The notes under the pieces are model-generated. The model saw nothing but the letters and a program-made list of their open reading frames with translations, made no database searches and was not told the DNA's origin. A stretch of 64,000 nt of DNA from Streptomyces actuosus (lineage in GTDB: Bacteria; Actinomycetota; Actinomycetes; Streptomycetales; Streptomycetaceae), in NCBI RefSeq assembly GCF_016921115.1, contig NZ_JAFFZS010000004.1, positions 1-64,000 of the forward strand. Direction: 5' to 3'. The position numbers and the translations under genes were made by a program. Of this stretch, positions 30,753 to 40,229 are shown piece after piece; positions within the stretch are counted from its first letter, which is position 1; every line of letters begins with the position of its first letter.

Positions 30753-31467
30753 GCGCCGTCTCCTTCCCCTCGGTGGTGCTCCCGGCCGCGGTGGAGACCG
30801 CGACGGCGCCCTCGGGCGCCTCACTGCACACCGCGACGACCGTCGTGCCCGCCTCGGCGACCGAGCGGAGCAGCGACCAGGCCTCGGTCCGCTCCGCGTC
30901 CGACAGCTTCAGGTCCGCGTCGTCGACCCCGAGCAGCCGCGGGCGGCCGATCAGCGCGAGGGCCACGGACAGCCGCAGCGCCTCGATCCGCTCCAGGTCG
31001 CGTACGGCGGTGCGGGAGCCCTTGGGCAGGGCCTCACGGTCGAGCCCGGCGGCACCCAGCGCTGTGTCGATGCGCCGCCGCGTCTCGGTCGCGCGCTCGG
31101 CGCGCGGGCGCAGCAGCCCCCGCAGGGAGTCGCCGAAGCGGCTCTGGAGCAGCGCCCGCTCGTGCAGGTGCTCCCCGACGGTCAGCGCCGGGTCGAGATC
31201 GCTGACGCCCGGCACATGCGCCAGCCCGCTGATCCGGCGGACGGCGGCCATCTGCCGCGGCAGCTTCAGGCCGTCCACGGCGGCCGTGCCCTCGGTGGGC
31301 CGCATCCGCCCGGTGAGTGCGAGCAGCAGGCAGGTGCGCCCGGACCCGGACGGTCCCGCCACCGCGATCAGCGAGCCGGGCTCCGCGGCGAGATCGACGC
31401 CGCGGAAAGCCCAGCCGCGGGGACCCGAGAGCCCGAGGTTGTCGGCGACGACGCCGGCTCCGGCCAC
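30724..31467 (-). CDS. ABC-type ATPase with degenerate catalytic motifs
   Basis: This 247-residue protein keeps the ABC nucleotide-binding fold but its motifs are altered. The Walker A reads GPSGSGRT with Arg44 in place of the invariant Lys. LSGGQ is missing, with VRDLERIEALRLSVALAL in its place. The Walker B region reads RPRLLGVDDAD with Asp where the catalytic Glu should be, and the H-loop region reads VVAVCSEAP without His. It may bind nucleotide poorly or act as a scaffold for the YhgE protein, whose gene it overlaps. GTG 31467 follows GGGGGTGGG. First gene of the operon. Confidence 0.8.
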   Translation of the reverse strand: MAGAGVVADNLGLSGPRGWAFRGVDLAAEPGSLIAVAGPSGSGRTCLLLALTGRMRPTEGTAAVDGLKLPRQMAAVRRISGLAHVPGVSDLDPALTVGEHLHERALLQSRFGDSLRGLLRPRAERATETRRRIDTALGAAGLDREALPKGSRTAVRDLERIEALRLSVALALIGRPRLLGVDDADLKLSDAERTEAWSLLRSVAEAGTTVVAVCSEAPEGAVAVSTAAGSTTEGKETAHALAPTGRT

Positions 31468-31493
31468 AGTCCCACCCCCGTTTCTGGAACTAT

Positions 31494-31519
31494 TTTTGAA
31501 CTGACTGGTCAGTGCAAAA
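31494..31519 (-). promoter_or_regulatory. TetR-type operator palindrome
   Basis: A 26-bp inverted repeat with a single mismatch pair: TTTTG arms flank the perfect core ACTGACTGGTCAGT (31500-31513). It lies 27 bp upstream of the ATPase start in an otherwise GC-poor stretch. A half-site copy, GTCAGTGC, recurs at 31568-31575. The operon it heads encodes a TetR protein, the obvious candidate binder. Confidence 0.75.
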
Positions 31520-31646
31520 GCTAGCCCGAACTTGCTGTCGAGGCAAAACCGCTGGTCAGAGCGGATTGTCAGTGCCATACCCGACGATGGGTGCCTACGG
31601 CACTCCGTAGCGGGAGCGCCGTCACCCAGACGACAGGAGGTTCGTC

Positions 31647-32234
31647 ATGGCCAGCCACTCCGCAGCTGCCGCCCACCGGCGCCGCGCCACCGGCCCTGCC
31701 CCCTCACCGACCGGCCCCGCGAGCGACGTGCACCCCGTCCTGCGCCGGACCACGGCCCCGCCGGCCGCGTTGGACCTGCTCGCCCAGGCCCGCGCCGGAC
31801 TCGACGAGGCGACCGTCCTCGACACACCCAACGAGCGCTACGCCACCGCCCACCTCGCCGCCCTGCGCACCGCCGCCGCGGTGCTCGCCGCCCGCGGCCG
31901 GCCGGAGACCACACCACGCAAGCGGGCCAGGATCCGGAGCGCCTGGGAAGTGCTCCCGGAGATCGCGCCCGAGCTCACCGAGTGGAGCGCGCTGTTCGCC
32001 TCCGGTGCCCGCCGCCGCGCCCTGGCCGAGGCGGGCATCCGGGGCGCGGCCGGCCGCCGGGACGCCGACGACCTGATCCGGGACGTGGGTATGTTCATCC
32101 GCCTCGTCGAGCGGATGCTGGTGCTCCAGCCGGTCCTTCCGCAGCCCCGCCGGGACACCGGCGAGCCGGACCCCGGCCGTCCCCGGCCCGACGGCCCGAC
32201 CGCCCTGTCCAAGGGCATGCCGGACGCCGGCTGA
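31647..32234 (+). CDS. SAV_6107-family HEPN-domain protein
   Basis: This 195-residue protein belongs to an actinobacterial family with a HEPN-type four-helix core (about 35-160) flanked by Pro-rich ends. DLLAQARAGLDEA, RYATAHLAALRTAAAVLAARGRP and DVGMFIRLVERML are the conserved helices. Classical HEPN ribonucleases carry RX4-6H; no such motif is evident, so nuclease activity should not be assumed. ATG 31647 has AGGAGG at good distance. Position upstream of the dcw region is conserved in Streptomyces, role unknown. Confidence 0.82.
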   Translation: MASHSAAAAHRRRATGPAPSPTGPASDVHPVLRRTTAPPAALDLLAQARAGLDEATVLDTPNERYATAHLAALRTAAAVLAARGRPETTPRKRARIRSAWEVLPEIAPELTEWSALFASGARRRALAEAGIRGAAGRRDADDLIRDVGMFIRLVERMLVLQPVLPQPRRDTGEPDPGRPRPDGPTALSKGMPDAG

Positions 32235-32394
32235 CCCGCCCGCCCCGAGGCCGTCCACGGTGATGACCAGGTGGGGCCCCGAAGGCAATAGGGTGGAGAG
32301 CGCCTGAAGCCTGCCCACCCGCACCCCGGGCCGGGGAGGCACCCCGTTCGCGCCGCCGGGCAAGAGGCGGTGCCGCGCCGAGGAGTCAACTGCC

Positions 32395-33222
32395 GTGCCG
32401 GACCCGATGCGCCCGCCCGTCGACCATCACCACGCGCCGACGACGTCGCCGCGCACCGACCCCTCCCGGCCGCGGGCCGCGCTCCGCACCGCCGTGGTCT
32501 GGGAGGTCCTCCAGGACGCCCTCGACCGCTTGGTCAAGGCCACGGGGCGGGAGTCGCTCGACGTCCTCGACACCGGTGGCGGCAGCGGCAACTTCGCCGT
32601 GCCCGTCGCCCGGCTCGGCCACCGTGTCACCGTCGTGGACCCCAGTCCCAACGCCCTGTTCGCCCTGGAGCGCCGCACGGCGGAGGCGGGTGTCGCCGAC
32701 CGGGTCCGGGGCGTGCAGGGCGATGCCCACGGCCTGTTCGACGTCGTCGAGCGCGGCGGCTACGACGCGGTCCTGTGCCACGGCGTCCTGGAGTACGTGG
32801 ACGACCCCGCCGAGGGCATCCGCAACGCGGTGGCCGCCTTGCGCCCCGAGGGCGTTCTCAGCGTCCTGGCCGCAGGGCTCGGCGGCGCCGTGCTCGCCCG
32901 CGCCCTCGCCGGGCACTTCACGGAGGCCAGACAGGCGCTCGACGACCCGAACGGCCGCTGGGGGGCCGGCGACCCCGTGCCGCGGCGCTTCACCGCCGAG
33001 CAGCTCACCGCCCTGGTCGAGGGCGCCGGCCTGCGCGTCGGAGCCGTGCACGGCGTGCGGGTCTTCGCCGACCTGGTCCCCGGTGTCCTGGTGGACACCG
33101 AACCCGGGGCGCTGGAGGCGCTGCTGAAGCTGGAGGAGGCCGCAGCCGAGTTGCCCGCCTTCCACTCCGTGGCCACCCAGCTCCATGTGCTGGGTGAGAC
33201 ACAAGGGGCCGCAGAGGCCTGA
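32395..33222 (+). CDS. Class I SAM-dependent methyltransferase
   Basis: This 275-residue enzyme has SAM motif I VLDTGGGSGNFAVPVA near residues 57-72, the acidic end of strand 2 in VTVVDPS and motif II-like DAVLCHGVLEYVDDP. It resembles methyltransf_11/CmoA-type proteins. Substrate unknown. GTG 32395 is 9 bases from AGGAG; ATG 32407 is possible. It lies between the HEPN gene and the DUF3040 gene on the same strand. Confidence 0.87.
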   Translation: MPDPMRPPVDHHHAPTTSPRTDPSRPRAALRTAVVWEVLQDALDRLVKATGRESLDVLDTGGGSGNFAVPVARLGHRVTVVDPSPNALFALERRTAEAGVADRVRGVQGDAHGLFDVVERGGYDAVLCHGVLEYVDDPAEGIRNAVAALRPEGVLSVLAAGLGGAVLARALAGHFTEARQALDDPNGRWGAGDPVPRRFTAEQLTALVEGAGLRVGAVHGVRVFADLVPGVLVDTEPGALEALLKLEEAAAELPAFHSVATQLHVLGETQGAAEA

Positions 33223-33509
33223 GCCGACCTCTGCGGCGTGTGGGACCGAGCGGCTGATCAGCGCGTCGGCGGCGCATGGAGTGCGCCACAGGCCCTCCGC
33301 TCGGGGGCTCGGAGCCGTATGATCGAGGGTGACCGCCCGGCATGACGGGTCGGCCGCCGGGGAATGCAAGCCTCAGCGAGCCGGGACGACCATGACGGTT
33401 CCCGGTTGGTCAATTGGCGTAGAGGGGCGGGTTTCACGGGGGCGATTCCCTGCCTATCCTGAAGAGACCCCCCCGGTCGCCCCGGCGACTGCACGATGAG
33501 GAGGACTCC

Positions 33510-33902
33510 GTGCCGCTCTCGGAGCACGAGCAGCGCATGCTCGAGCAGATGGAGCGAGCGCTGTACGCCGAAGATCCCAAGTTCGCGTCGGCGCTTGAGG
33601 GAAGCGGGCTGCGTACGTACACCCGGCGGCGGGTCTACCAGGCGGTCGCGGGCTTCCTCGTTGGTATTGCGCTCCTCATGGCCGGAATGGTCGCCAAGCA
33701 GGTCTGGCTCAGCGTGGTGGGCTTCCTCGTCATGCTGGGATGCGCGGTGCTGGCCGTGACCGGCTGGCGCAAGGCGCCCAAGCCCGGTGAGCAGGCCGGT
33801 TCCCAGGCGCACGGCCGGCGCCAGCACCGGCCCCGGCGCTCCATGATGGACCGCATCGAGGAGCGCTGGCAGCGGCGCCGCGACGAGCAGCAAGGTCATT
33901 GA
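33510..33902 (+). CDS. DUF3040 small membrane protein
   Basis: This 130-residue protein begins with the DUF3040 signature PLSEHEQRMLEQMERALYAEDPKF. Two hydrophobic segments follow at about 50-66 and 69-86, and a basic C-terminus. DUF3040 proteins are actinobacteria-specific and lie beside the dcw cluster, so a link to division or wall synthesis is plausible but unproven from sequence. GTG 33510 follows GAGGAGG. The 287-bp upstream gap holds a -10-like TATGAT at 33318-33323 and another promoter-like TATCCT near 33458. Confidence 0.87.
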   Translation: MPLSEHEQRMLEQMERALYAEDPKFASALEGSGLRTYTRRRVYQAVAGFLVGIALLMAGMVAKQVWLSVVGFLVMLGCAVLAVTGWRKAPKPGEQAGSQAHGRRQHRPRRSMMDRIEERWQRRRDEQQGH

Positions 33903-33928
33903 CCGCCGAACGGCATCAAGGACATCCC

Positions 33929-33962
33929 GAGGGGCGATCACCCGTGTGGTGGTCGCCCCCTC
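33929..33962 (+). terminator. Terminator after the DUF3040 gene
   Basis: GAGGGGCGATCACC pairs with GGTGGTCGCCCCCTC around CGTGT, with one wobble and one bulge, 26 bases after the stop. Confidence 0.75.
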
Positions 33963-34209
33963 GCGCATACCCGGAGGGCGGGCGTCCCGTGGCCCCCGGG
34001 GGAGGTGTACGTATCCGGAGGCGCCTTCGCGCACGTACGCCGGAGCACCCGGATGCGCCGGACGGCCGGCCGGATGCCGCACGGCGCGACAGGCGGGGTG
34101 TCGGTTCCGACGGTCCGCCGGAGGCATGCCGGCGGCGGAGCTTGCTGTGGGCCCCCTGCCCGCGCCGGAGCCGCGGTGGAGCGGAACGCCCTCCAGGAGT
34201 CGGTTGAGC

Positions 34210-34244
34210 GGGGGTGGGCGTCCTGGTGGTCGACGCCCACCCCC
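34210..34244 (-). terminator. Terminator of the moxR-DUF58-transglutaminase operon
   Basis: GGGGGTGGGCGTC and its exact complement form a 13-bp stem with a 9-base loop, 11 bases beyond the transglutaminase stop codon on the minus strand. Confidence 0.85.
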
Positions 34245-34255
34245 GTGTCAGCCGA

Positions 34256-36751
34256 TCAGCCGTTCTGGCCGCTCGGACGGCGCAGCAGTGCCGTCCAGCG
34301 GGCCGTCCACCGTGCCCGGGCCGCCCGCCAGCGGTCCGTGACGTCCCAGACCGCCCGGATCGCGGAACGGGGCGCGACGACGGCCCGCAGCCGGGTCGTT
34401 CTGCTCGCGCCCTTCCGCAGTGCCACGCGCACCCTGCGGACGTCGTCGGCGAGCCCCGGCCGGGCCTGGGGACGCGGAGCGAACAGCACCTGCTCCACCG
34501 CGCCCGCCACCCGGCGCGCCGCGCCCGCCGCCTGCTCGTCCAGCTGCCCCAGCCGCACGATCCGTTCCGCCGCCCCGCGCGGGGTCAGCGCGTCGTCCGG
34601 CGCGATGCCGTAGTCCCAGGCCGTGTCGGTCAGCTCGCGCCACACCGCCAGGACGTGAGCGGCCGACTGCGGAGCGGCCGTCCCCTCCGGCCCGGCCGCC
34701 GTCTGCTGCCCGCCCGCGGACTCCGCCCCGTCGCGGCCCGACTCGGGCACCCGGGCCGCCGCGCCGGCGGCGTCCGGCGCGTGCTGCGCCGAGGCCAGCA
34801 GCACGGTTCGCCGCCTGAACCGCCACAGCATCGGCAGCAGCGGGACCCCGACCAGGGCGAGCCCCAGGAGCGTCCAGCCGAGGAAGCCCCACCAGGGCAC
34901 ACCGCTGCCGCCCTTGTCGGACGGGTTCAGCGGGAGGGCGCCGGCGCAGAGGTCGAGATGCTTGTCCCGGGCGTCGCAGCTCGCGCTCCCGGTCGCCGAG
35001 GGCGCCGCGTCCACGCCCGCCGACCGCGTCGGCCGCGGCAGCTCGGGATCGCTGTTGCCCGGCGCCTGGGGCACCGTGTAGGACGGCGTCGTGCCCCGGT
35101 TGGGCGTCGGCTCGAAGCGGGTCCAGCCCACGCCCGCGAAGTACAGCTCCGGCCAGGCGTGCGCGTCCTTCAGGCTCACCGCCACGGTGCCGTCCGCCTG
35201 CGGGGAGCCGGGCGCGAAGCCCACCGCGACCCGGGCCGGGATGCCCAGGGTGCGGGCCATCGCGGCCATCGCGAAGGAGAAGTGGACGCAGAAGCCCTGC
35301 TTGTCCCGCAGGAACGTGGCGATCGCGTCGGTGCCGCTGCCGACTTCGACGTCGGTGTCGTACTGGAAGCCGCCGTTGATCGCGAAGTAGTCCTGGAGCT
35401 TCACGGCCCGTTCGTAGTCGCTCGCCGCGCCCGAGGTGACCACGCGGGCGGTGCTCGCGACCACCGGCGGCAGCGACCCGGGCACCTTGGTGTACTCACG
35501 CAGCAGACCCGCGGGCGGCTTCGGCGCGTCGGCCAGCTGCTCCGCCGTCGGCTGCACGTCGAGGCTCGTCACCTCGTACGTGGCACCGCGGGTGGTCTGA
35601 CCGTGGTCGCCGACGAGCGTCATGCCCACCGGTTCGTAGCGCCAGTTGCCGCCGACCTGCACGGCGCTCGGCGGGTACGGCATGGGGAGCCAGTCCTGCG
35701 CGTACCAGTCGGCCGCCGAGACACGGGTGCGCACCGTGGCGCGCAGGACGTCGGCGGACAGGCCGGGCGGCGTCGGAAGGGTGTCCGGCACTGCGGTGAT
35801 GCGCCGCTTGGCGGGCTTCCACGTGGTGCCGTCGAACTCGTCGAGGGAGACGATCCGCAGATACAGGTTCGACAGGTTCGCCGACGTGGTGCGCAGGGTC
35901 AGGACCGTGCGGTCCTCGTCCTGCTTCAGGCTGTCGCGCAGCGACACCAGAGGATTGACCGCCGAGATCGTGCCCCCGCCGCCGGTGCCCGTGCCCACGC
36001 CGGTGCGGGCACCGTCCAGCAGGCCGCCCTGTATCGCGGGCAGCGGCAGCATCGGCACCGCCAGGGCGATGCCGAGGGCGACCGCGCCGATCCGCCGCCC
36101 GGTGCGCACCGGGGCGAGCGGCCCGGGCGGCCCACCCGGAACGCGTGGCGCCGCGCCGAAGACCCGGCCCCACTGCGACAGCCGCTCGCGCCCCTCGGCG
36201 AGGAGCAGCATGAGGTATCCCGCAGCGGCGATCAGGAACCACGCCCAGCCGCCGGAGCCGTCGGACAGGCCCGCCGCGATCGAGTACAGCGCGAGCAGCG
36301 GCAGACCTGCCGGGGCGGCGCTGCGGAAGGTGACGGCGAGTGTGTCCACCAGGAGACCGATCAGCAGCACGCCGCCGAGGACCATCAGCCGGATGCCGTC
36401 GGACTCCATCGGCGCCGGCACGGCGTACCGCGCGATGTCGTCGGAGCCCTGCCGCAGGAGATCGGCGAAGTGCTGGAACGCCTGAGGGCCGGGCAGCACC
36501 CCGCCGAGGGCCTGCCGCCGGGCGAACAGCAGGGTGAGCAGCATCAGCGCGACCAGTGCCTGCGCGGCCACGGTGACGGGGCGGGCCAACGGCACCCGCC
36601 GTGTCGCCACCCCCACGCACGACTGGATGCCCAGCAGCGCGGCCGCCTCCACGATCCAGGTCGCGGGGTCGACCAGCGGCAACAGCGCGCACGCCGCCAT
36701 CAGCGTGGCCGCCCAGGCGCACAGGGCCAGTCGGGCCCGGCTGCTCAGCAC
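34256..36751 (-). CDS. DUF3488 and transglutaminase-like membrane protein
   Basis: This 831-residue protein has about six N-terminal membrane segments (1-240), an extracytoplasmic transglutaminase-like domain (about 430-570) and a further membrane segment near 625-645, followed by a cytoplasmic DUF4129-like tail. The catalytic Cys is in KQGFCVHFS and the His in KDAHAWPE, followed by WTRFEPTPN. It may act as a cysteine protease or cross-linker on envelope proteins. With moxR and DUF58 it makes the three-gene set often found in bacteria. Start GTG 36751, 28 bases after the DUF58 stop. Confidence 0.87.
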   Translation of the reverse strand: MLSSRARLALCAWAATLMAACALLPLVDPATWIVEAAALLGIQSCVGVATRRVPLARPVTVAAQALVALMLLTLLFARRQALGGVLPGPQAFQHFADLLRQGSDDIARYAVPAPMESDGIRLMVLGGVLLIGLLVDTLAVTFRSAAPAGLPLLALYSIAAGLSDGSGGWAWFLIAAAGYLMLLLAEGRERLSQWGRVFGAAPRVPGGPPGPLAPVRTGRRIGAVALGIALAVPMLPLPAIQGGLLDGARTGVGTGTGGGGTISAVNPLVSLRDSLKQDEDRTVLTLRTTSANLSNLYLRIVSLDEFDGTTWKPAKRRITAVPDTLPTPPGLSADVLRATVRTRVSAADWYAQDWLPMPYPPSAVQVGGNWRYEPVGMTLVGDHGQTTRGATYEVTSLDVQPTAEQLADAPKPPAGLLREYTKVPGSLPPVVASTARVVTSGAASDYERAVKLQDYFAINGGFQYDTDVEVGSGTDAIATFLRDKQGFCVHFSFAMAAMARTLGIPARVAVGFAPGSPQADGTVAVSLKDAHAWPELYFAGVGWTRFEPTPNRGTTPSYTVPQAPGNSDPELPRPTRSAGVDAAPSATGSASCDARDKHLDLCAGALPLNPSDKGGSGVPWWGFLGWTLLGLALVGVPLLPMLWRFRRRTVLLASAQHAPDAAGAAARVPESGRDGAESAGGQQTAAGPEGTAAPQSAAHVLAVWRELTDTAWDYGIAPDDALTPRGAAERIVRLGQLDEQAAGAARRVAGAVEQVLFAPRPQARPGLADDVRRVRVALRKGASRTTRLRAVVAPRSAIRAVWDVTDRWRAARARWTARWTALLRRPSGQNG

Positions 36752-36779
36752 CGTGCCTCCCGGTGGCTCGTCCCGGCCG

Positions 36780-38149
36780 TCACCGCGCCTCCCCGTTGCC
36801 CGTTCCGCCGAGCGCCATGGCGCCCGAGCGTTCGTGGTCCGCCTGCTGCCACAGGCCGGCCAGCGGGGTGCCCCGCGGCACCTCCACGGCCGTCCACCCC
36901 GCCTCGCGCAGCATCCGCAGCCGCTCCTGTGTCCTGTTCATCGCTGCGGGCACGTCGTCCGGTTCACGCGCCCAGACGTCGCTGTCGAGTACGAAGGCGA
37001 TCGCGGCTCCGCTGCGCTGCCGCATCCGCCCGGCCACCGCGGTCTGCTCCTCGTCGAGATCGCCGAAGAAGGCCACGAGCAGCCCCTCGTTCCCGCCGCG
37101 CAGCACGTCGTACGCCCGGGACAGGCCCGTGCCCGCGGAGTGGTCGATCACCGCGAGGGTGTCCATCATCAGCCCGGCCGCCTCCGCGGACCCCTGGCCG
37201 CCCGCCCCGAAGCCGTCCGCGCCCTCGCCCGGCACCGAGTCGCCCGTGTCCGTCAGCAGCCGGACCGAGAAGCCCCGCTCCAGCATGTGCACCAGCACCG
37301 ACGCCGTGCCCGCAACGGCCCACTCGAAGGCCGAGTCCGGGCCCGCGCCGGCGTAGGCGGCGCCCCGGGTGTCCAGCAGCACCGTGCAGCGCGAGCGCTG
37401 CGGCTGCTCCTCGCGGCGCACCATCAGCTCGCCGTGGCGCGCGGTGGAGCGCCAGTGCACGCGGCGCAGGTCGTCGCCGTAGCGGTAGCCGCGCGGGATG
37501 ACGTCGTCCTCGCCGGCCAGCGCCAGCGAGCGCTGCCGGCCGTCGCCGTACCCCTTCGCCTCGCCGGTCAGCCGGACCGGTGGCAGGGCCTCCACGCGCG
37601 GGATCACCGTCAGGGTGTCGTGCGTGGAGAAGGAGCGGGTCAGCTCGCACATGCCGAACGGGTCGGACAGGCGCAGCTGGAGCGGGCCCAGCGGGTAGCG
37701 GCCCCGCAGGTCGGAGCGGACCCGGTAGGACACCTCGCGCCGACCGCCCGCCTCGACCCGGTCCAGGACGAAGCGGGGGCGCGGGCCGAGCACGTAGGGC
37801 ACCCGGTCCTGGAGCATCAGCAGGCCGGTGGGCAGCCGGGAGACGTTGTCCATCCGCAGATGGACGCGTGCCTCGCTGCCCGCGGGAACGCGGGCGGGGG
37901 AGAGGCGGCGGCTGCCGGCGACCCGGTATCGGGTGCGGTACAGCACCGTCGCGCACACCAGCGGCAGTACCGCCAGCAGCAGGCCCACCCGCAGCAGGTC
38001 CGCCTGCCCGAGGGCGTAGGCGCAGACGGCGGCGGCGAGGCCGGCGGCCAGGAAGGAGCGGCCACGCGTGGTCAGACCGGCCAGGGCGGTCCGGATGCCG
38101 CCCTTCTCCCCGCGGCCGGCCTCCGGGCGCCCGGTCCCCCCGGCGCTCA

Positions 38150-38153
<4 letters not shown>
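36780..38153 (-). CDS. DUF58 protein (vWA-like, MoxR partner)
   Basis: This 457-residue protein has two N-terminal hydrophobic segments (about 30-70), then a beta-rich region and the DUF58 signature VIPRGYRYGDDLRRVHWRS near residue 221, leading into a vWA-like fold beginning RCTVLLDTRGAAY. DUF58 proteins act with MoxR ATPases, probably as metal-dependent adaptors. The start GTG 38153 (or ATG 38150) overlaps the moxR stop. Confidence 0.87.
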
Positions 38154-39184
<1,031 letters not shown>

Positions 39185-39278
39185 CCGGCCCTCCTCGGCC
39201 CGTTCTTTCTTTTGGGCCGACGCTCTGTGACGCGAAACCGGCCCACCCCGAACACGGACACCACACAGAAGTGGTTCC

Positions 39279-39292
39279 GTGTGACGTCACAC
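39279..39292. promoter_or_regulatory. Perfect 14-bp palindrome upstream of moxR
   Basis: GTGTGACGTCACAC is a perfect palindrome with core TGACGTCA in the gap between the carbonic anhydrase stop and the moxR start. A further inverted repeat, ATATG-TCGGAT-CATAT, lies near 39351-39366. Such symmetric sites are usual for dimeric regulators; the binder is unknown. The rest of 39185-39481 shows no gene. Confidence 0.45.
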
Positions 39293-39481
39293 CCCGCATT
39301 CTTGCTGCCGTTACCGATTCGTGTCACTCGCCTGTGGACAACTGGCAGCGATATGTCGGATCATATGACTTTTGGTGCTCGGTGGGCGAAGCGGAGGAGT
39401 TCGGGCGGGGCCGGAGTCGCCACGCCGGGCCCTCGTGCCGGGCCCTTCGTGCCGGGCGGACCGCGCGGGACGGCGGGCCGG

Positions 39482-40024
39482 TCAGGCCGGGTCGATCTCG
39501 CGCAGCAGGCCGGTCTTCACGTCGAAGACGAAGCCGCGCACGTCGTCCGTGTGCACCAGGAACGGCGAGGTGCGCACGCGCTGCATCGACTGCCGCACGT
39601 CCTGTTCGACGTCCCGGAAGGCCTCCACGGCCCACGACGGGCGCTGGCCCACCTCCATCTCCAGCTCGTGGCGGAACTCCTCGGTGAGGGACTCCAGGCC
39701 GCAGTTGGTGTGGTGGATCAGGACCACGCTGCTCGTGCCGAGCGCCCGCTGGCTGATGGTCAGGGAACGGATGACGTCGTCGGTGACCACGCCGCCCGCG
39801 TTGCGGATGGTGTGGCAGTCGCCGAGCTCCAGGCCGAGCGCCGCGTGCAGGTCGAGACGGGCGTCCATGCACGCCACGACCGCGACGCGCAGGACCGGAC
39901 GGGCGTCCATGCCCGGGTCGGTGAAACGGTCGGCGTACTGCCCGTTCGCCTCCACGAGGCGATCCGTCACGGAACCCTGTATGGCGTCCTCGGAACCGGT
40001 GGGAACAGATGCAGAAGTCGTCAT
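39482..40024 (-). CDS. Beta-class carbonic anhydrase
   Basis: This 180-residue zinc enzyme interconverts CO2 and bicarbonate. Zinc ligands are Cys52 in VACMDARLD (with the Asp54/Arg56 dyad) and the His and Cys in LIHHTNCGLE. IRNAGGVVTDDVIRSL and the final RGFVFDVKTG match Rv1284-like enzymes. ATG 40024 gives the usual N-terminus MTTSAS. However, ATG 40087, in frame, has a strong AGGAAGG at 5-base spacing, so a 21-residue longer product is possible. It is divergent from the dcw cluster. Confidence 0.9.
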   Translation of the reverse strand: MTTSASVPTGSEDAIQGSVTDRLVEANGQYADRFTDPGMDARPVLRVAVVACMDARLDLHAALGLELGDCHTIRNAGGVVTDDVIRSLTISQRALGTSSVVLIHHTNCGLESLTEEFRHELEMEVGQRPSWAVEAFRDVEQDVRQSMQRVRTSPFLVHTDDVRGFVFDVKTGLLREIDPA

Positions 40025-40201
40025 ACCCATGACGTTACTGGTCACCGGCGATCCAGTCGCGCTGTGAGGTCGGGAGAAGAGCGTCATCACGTCCTTCCTG
40101 TGAGCTAACCCACACAGGTGGGCGAGGTGCGGCCGTGCGGGTGGTCTTCCCGGATTCCCCGGTTCGCAGTCCTGCCGGTCCACGACGCGCAGGCCGGTTG
40201 A

Positions 40202-40229
40202 TTGACCGCGAGACAGCGTGGACTAAAGT
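40202..40229 (+). promoter_or_regulatory. Promoter at the head of the dcw cluster
   Basis: TTGACC (40202-40207), a 16-base spacer and TAAAGT (40224-40229) form a good vegetative promoter reading towards rsmH. It implies a 5' leader of about 230 nt before the TTG start at 40469. Confidence 0.6.

Larger units (their letters stand above)
33903..34255. other. Convergent intergenic region, 353 bp
   Basis: No gene supported. It lies between the DUF3040 gene and the 3' end of the transglutaminase operon. It holds a terminator-like hairpin at each end (listed separately) and GC-rich unstructured sequence between them. Confidence 0.6.

Noticed and set aside
28641..31205. 854-codon open frame on the plus strand
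   Set aside because: Antisense to the YhgE and ATPase genes, which have clear families. No motif in the plus-strand translation.
33339..33392. 17-codon mini-ORF after a TATGAT element
   Set aside because: No ribosome site and no distinctive residues, and it is not coupled to a downstream gene.
34214..37501. 1095-codon open frame on the plus strand
   Set aside because: Antisense to the transglutaminase and DUF58 genes, with an Arg/Pro-rich translation and no family resemblance.
39279..39292. GTGTGACGTCACAC as a Crp site
   Set aside because: It resembles Crp half-sites but the spacing is wrong (TGTGA and TCACA separated by 2, not 6), so it was kept only as an unassigned palindrome.
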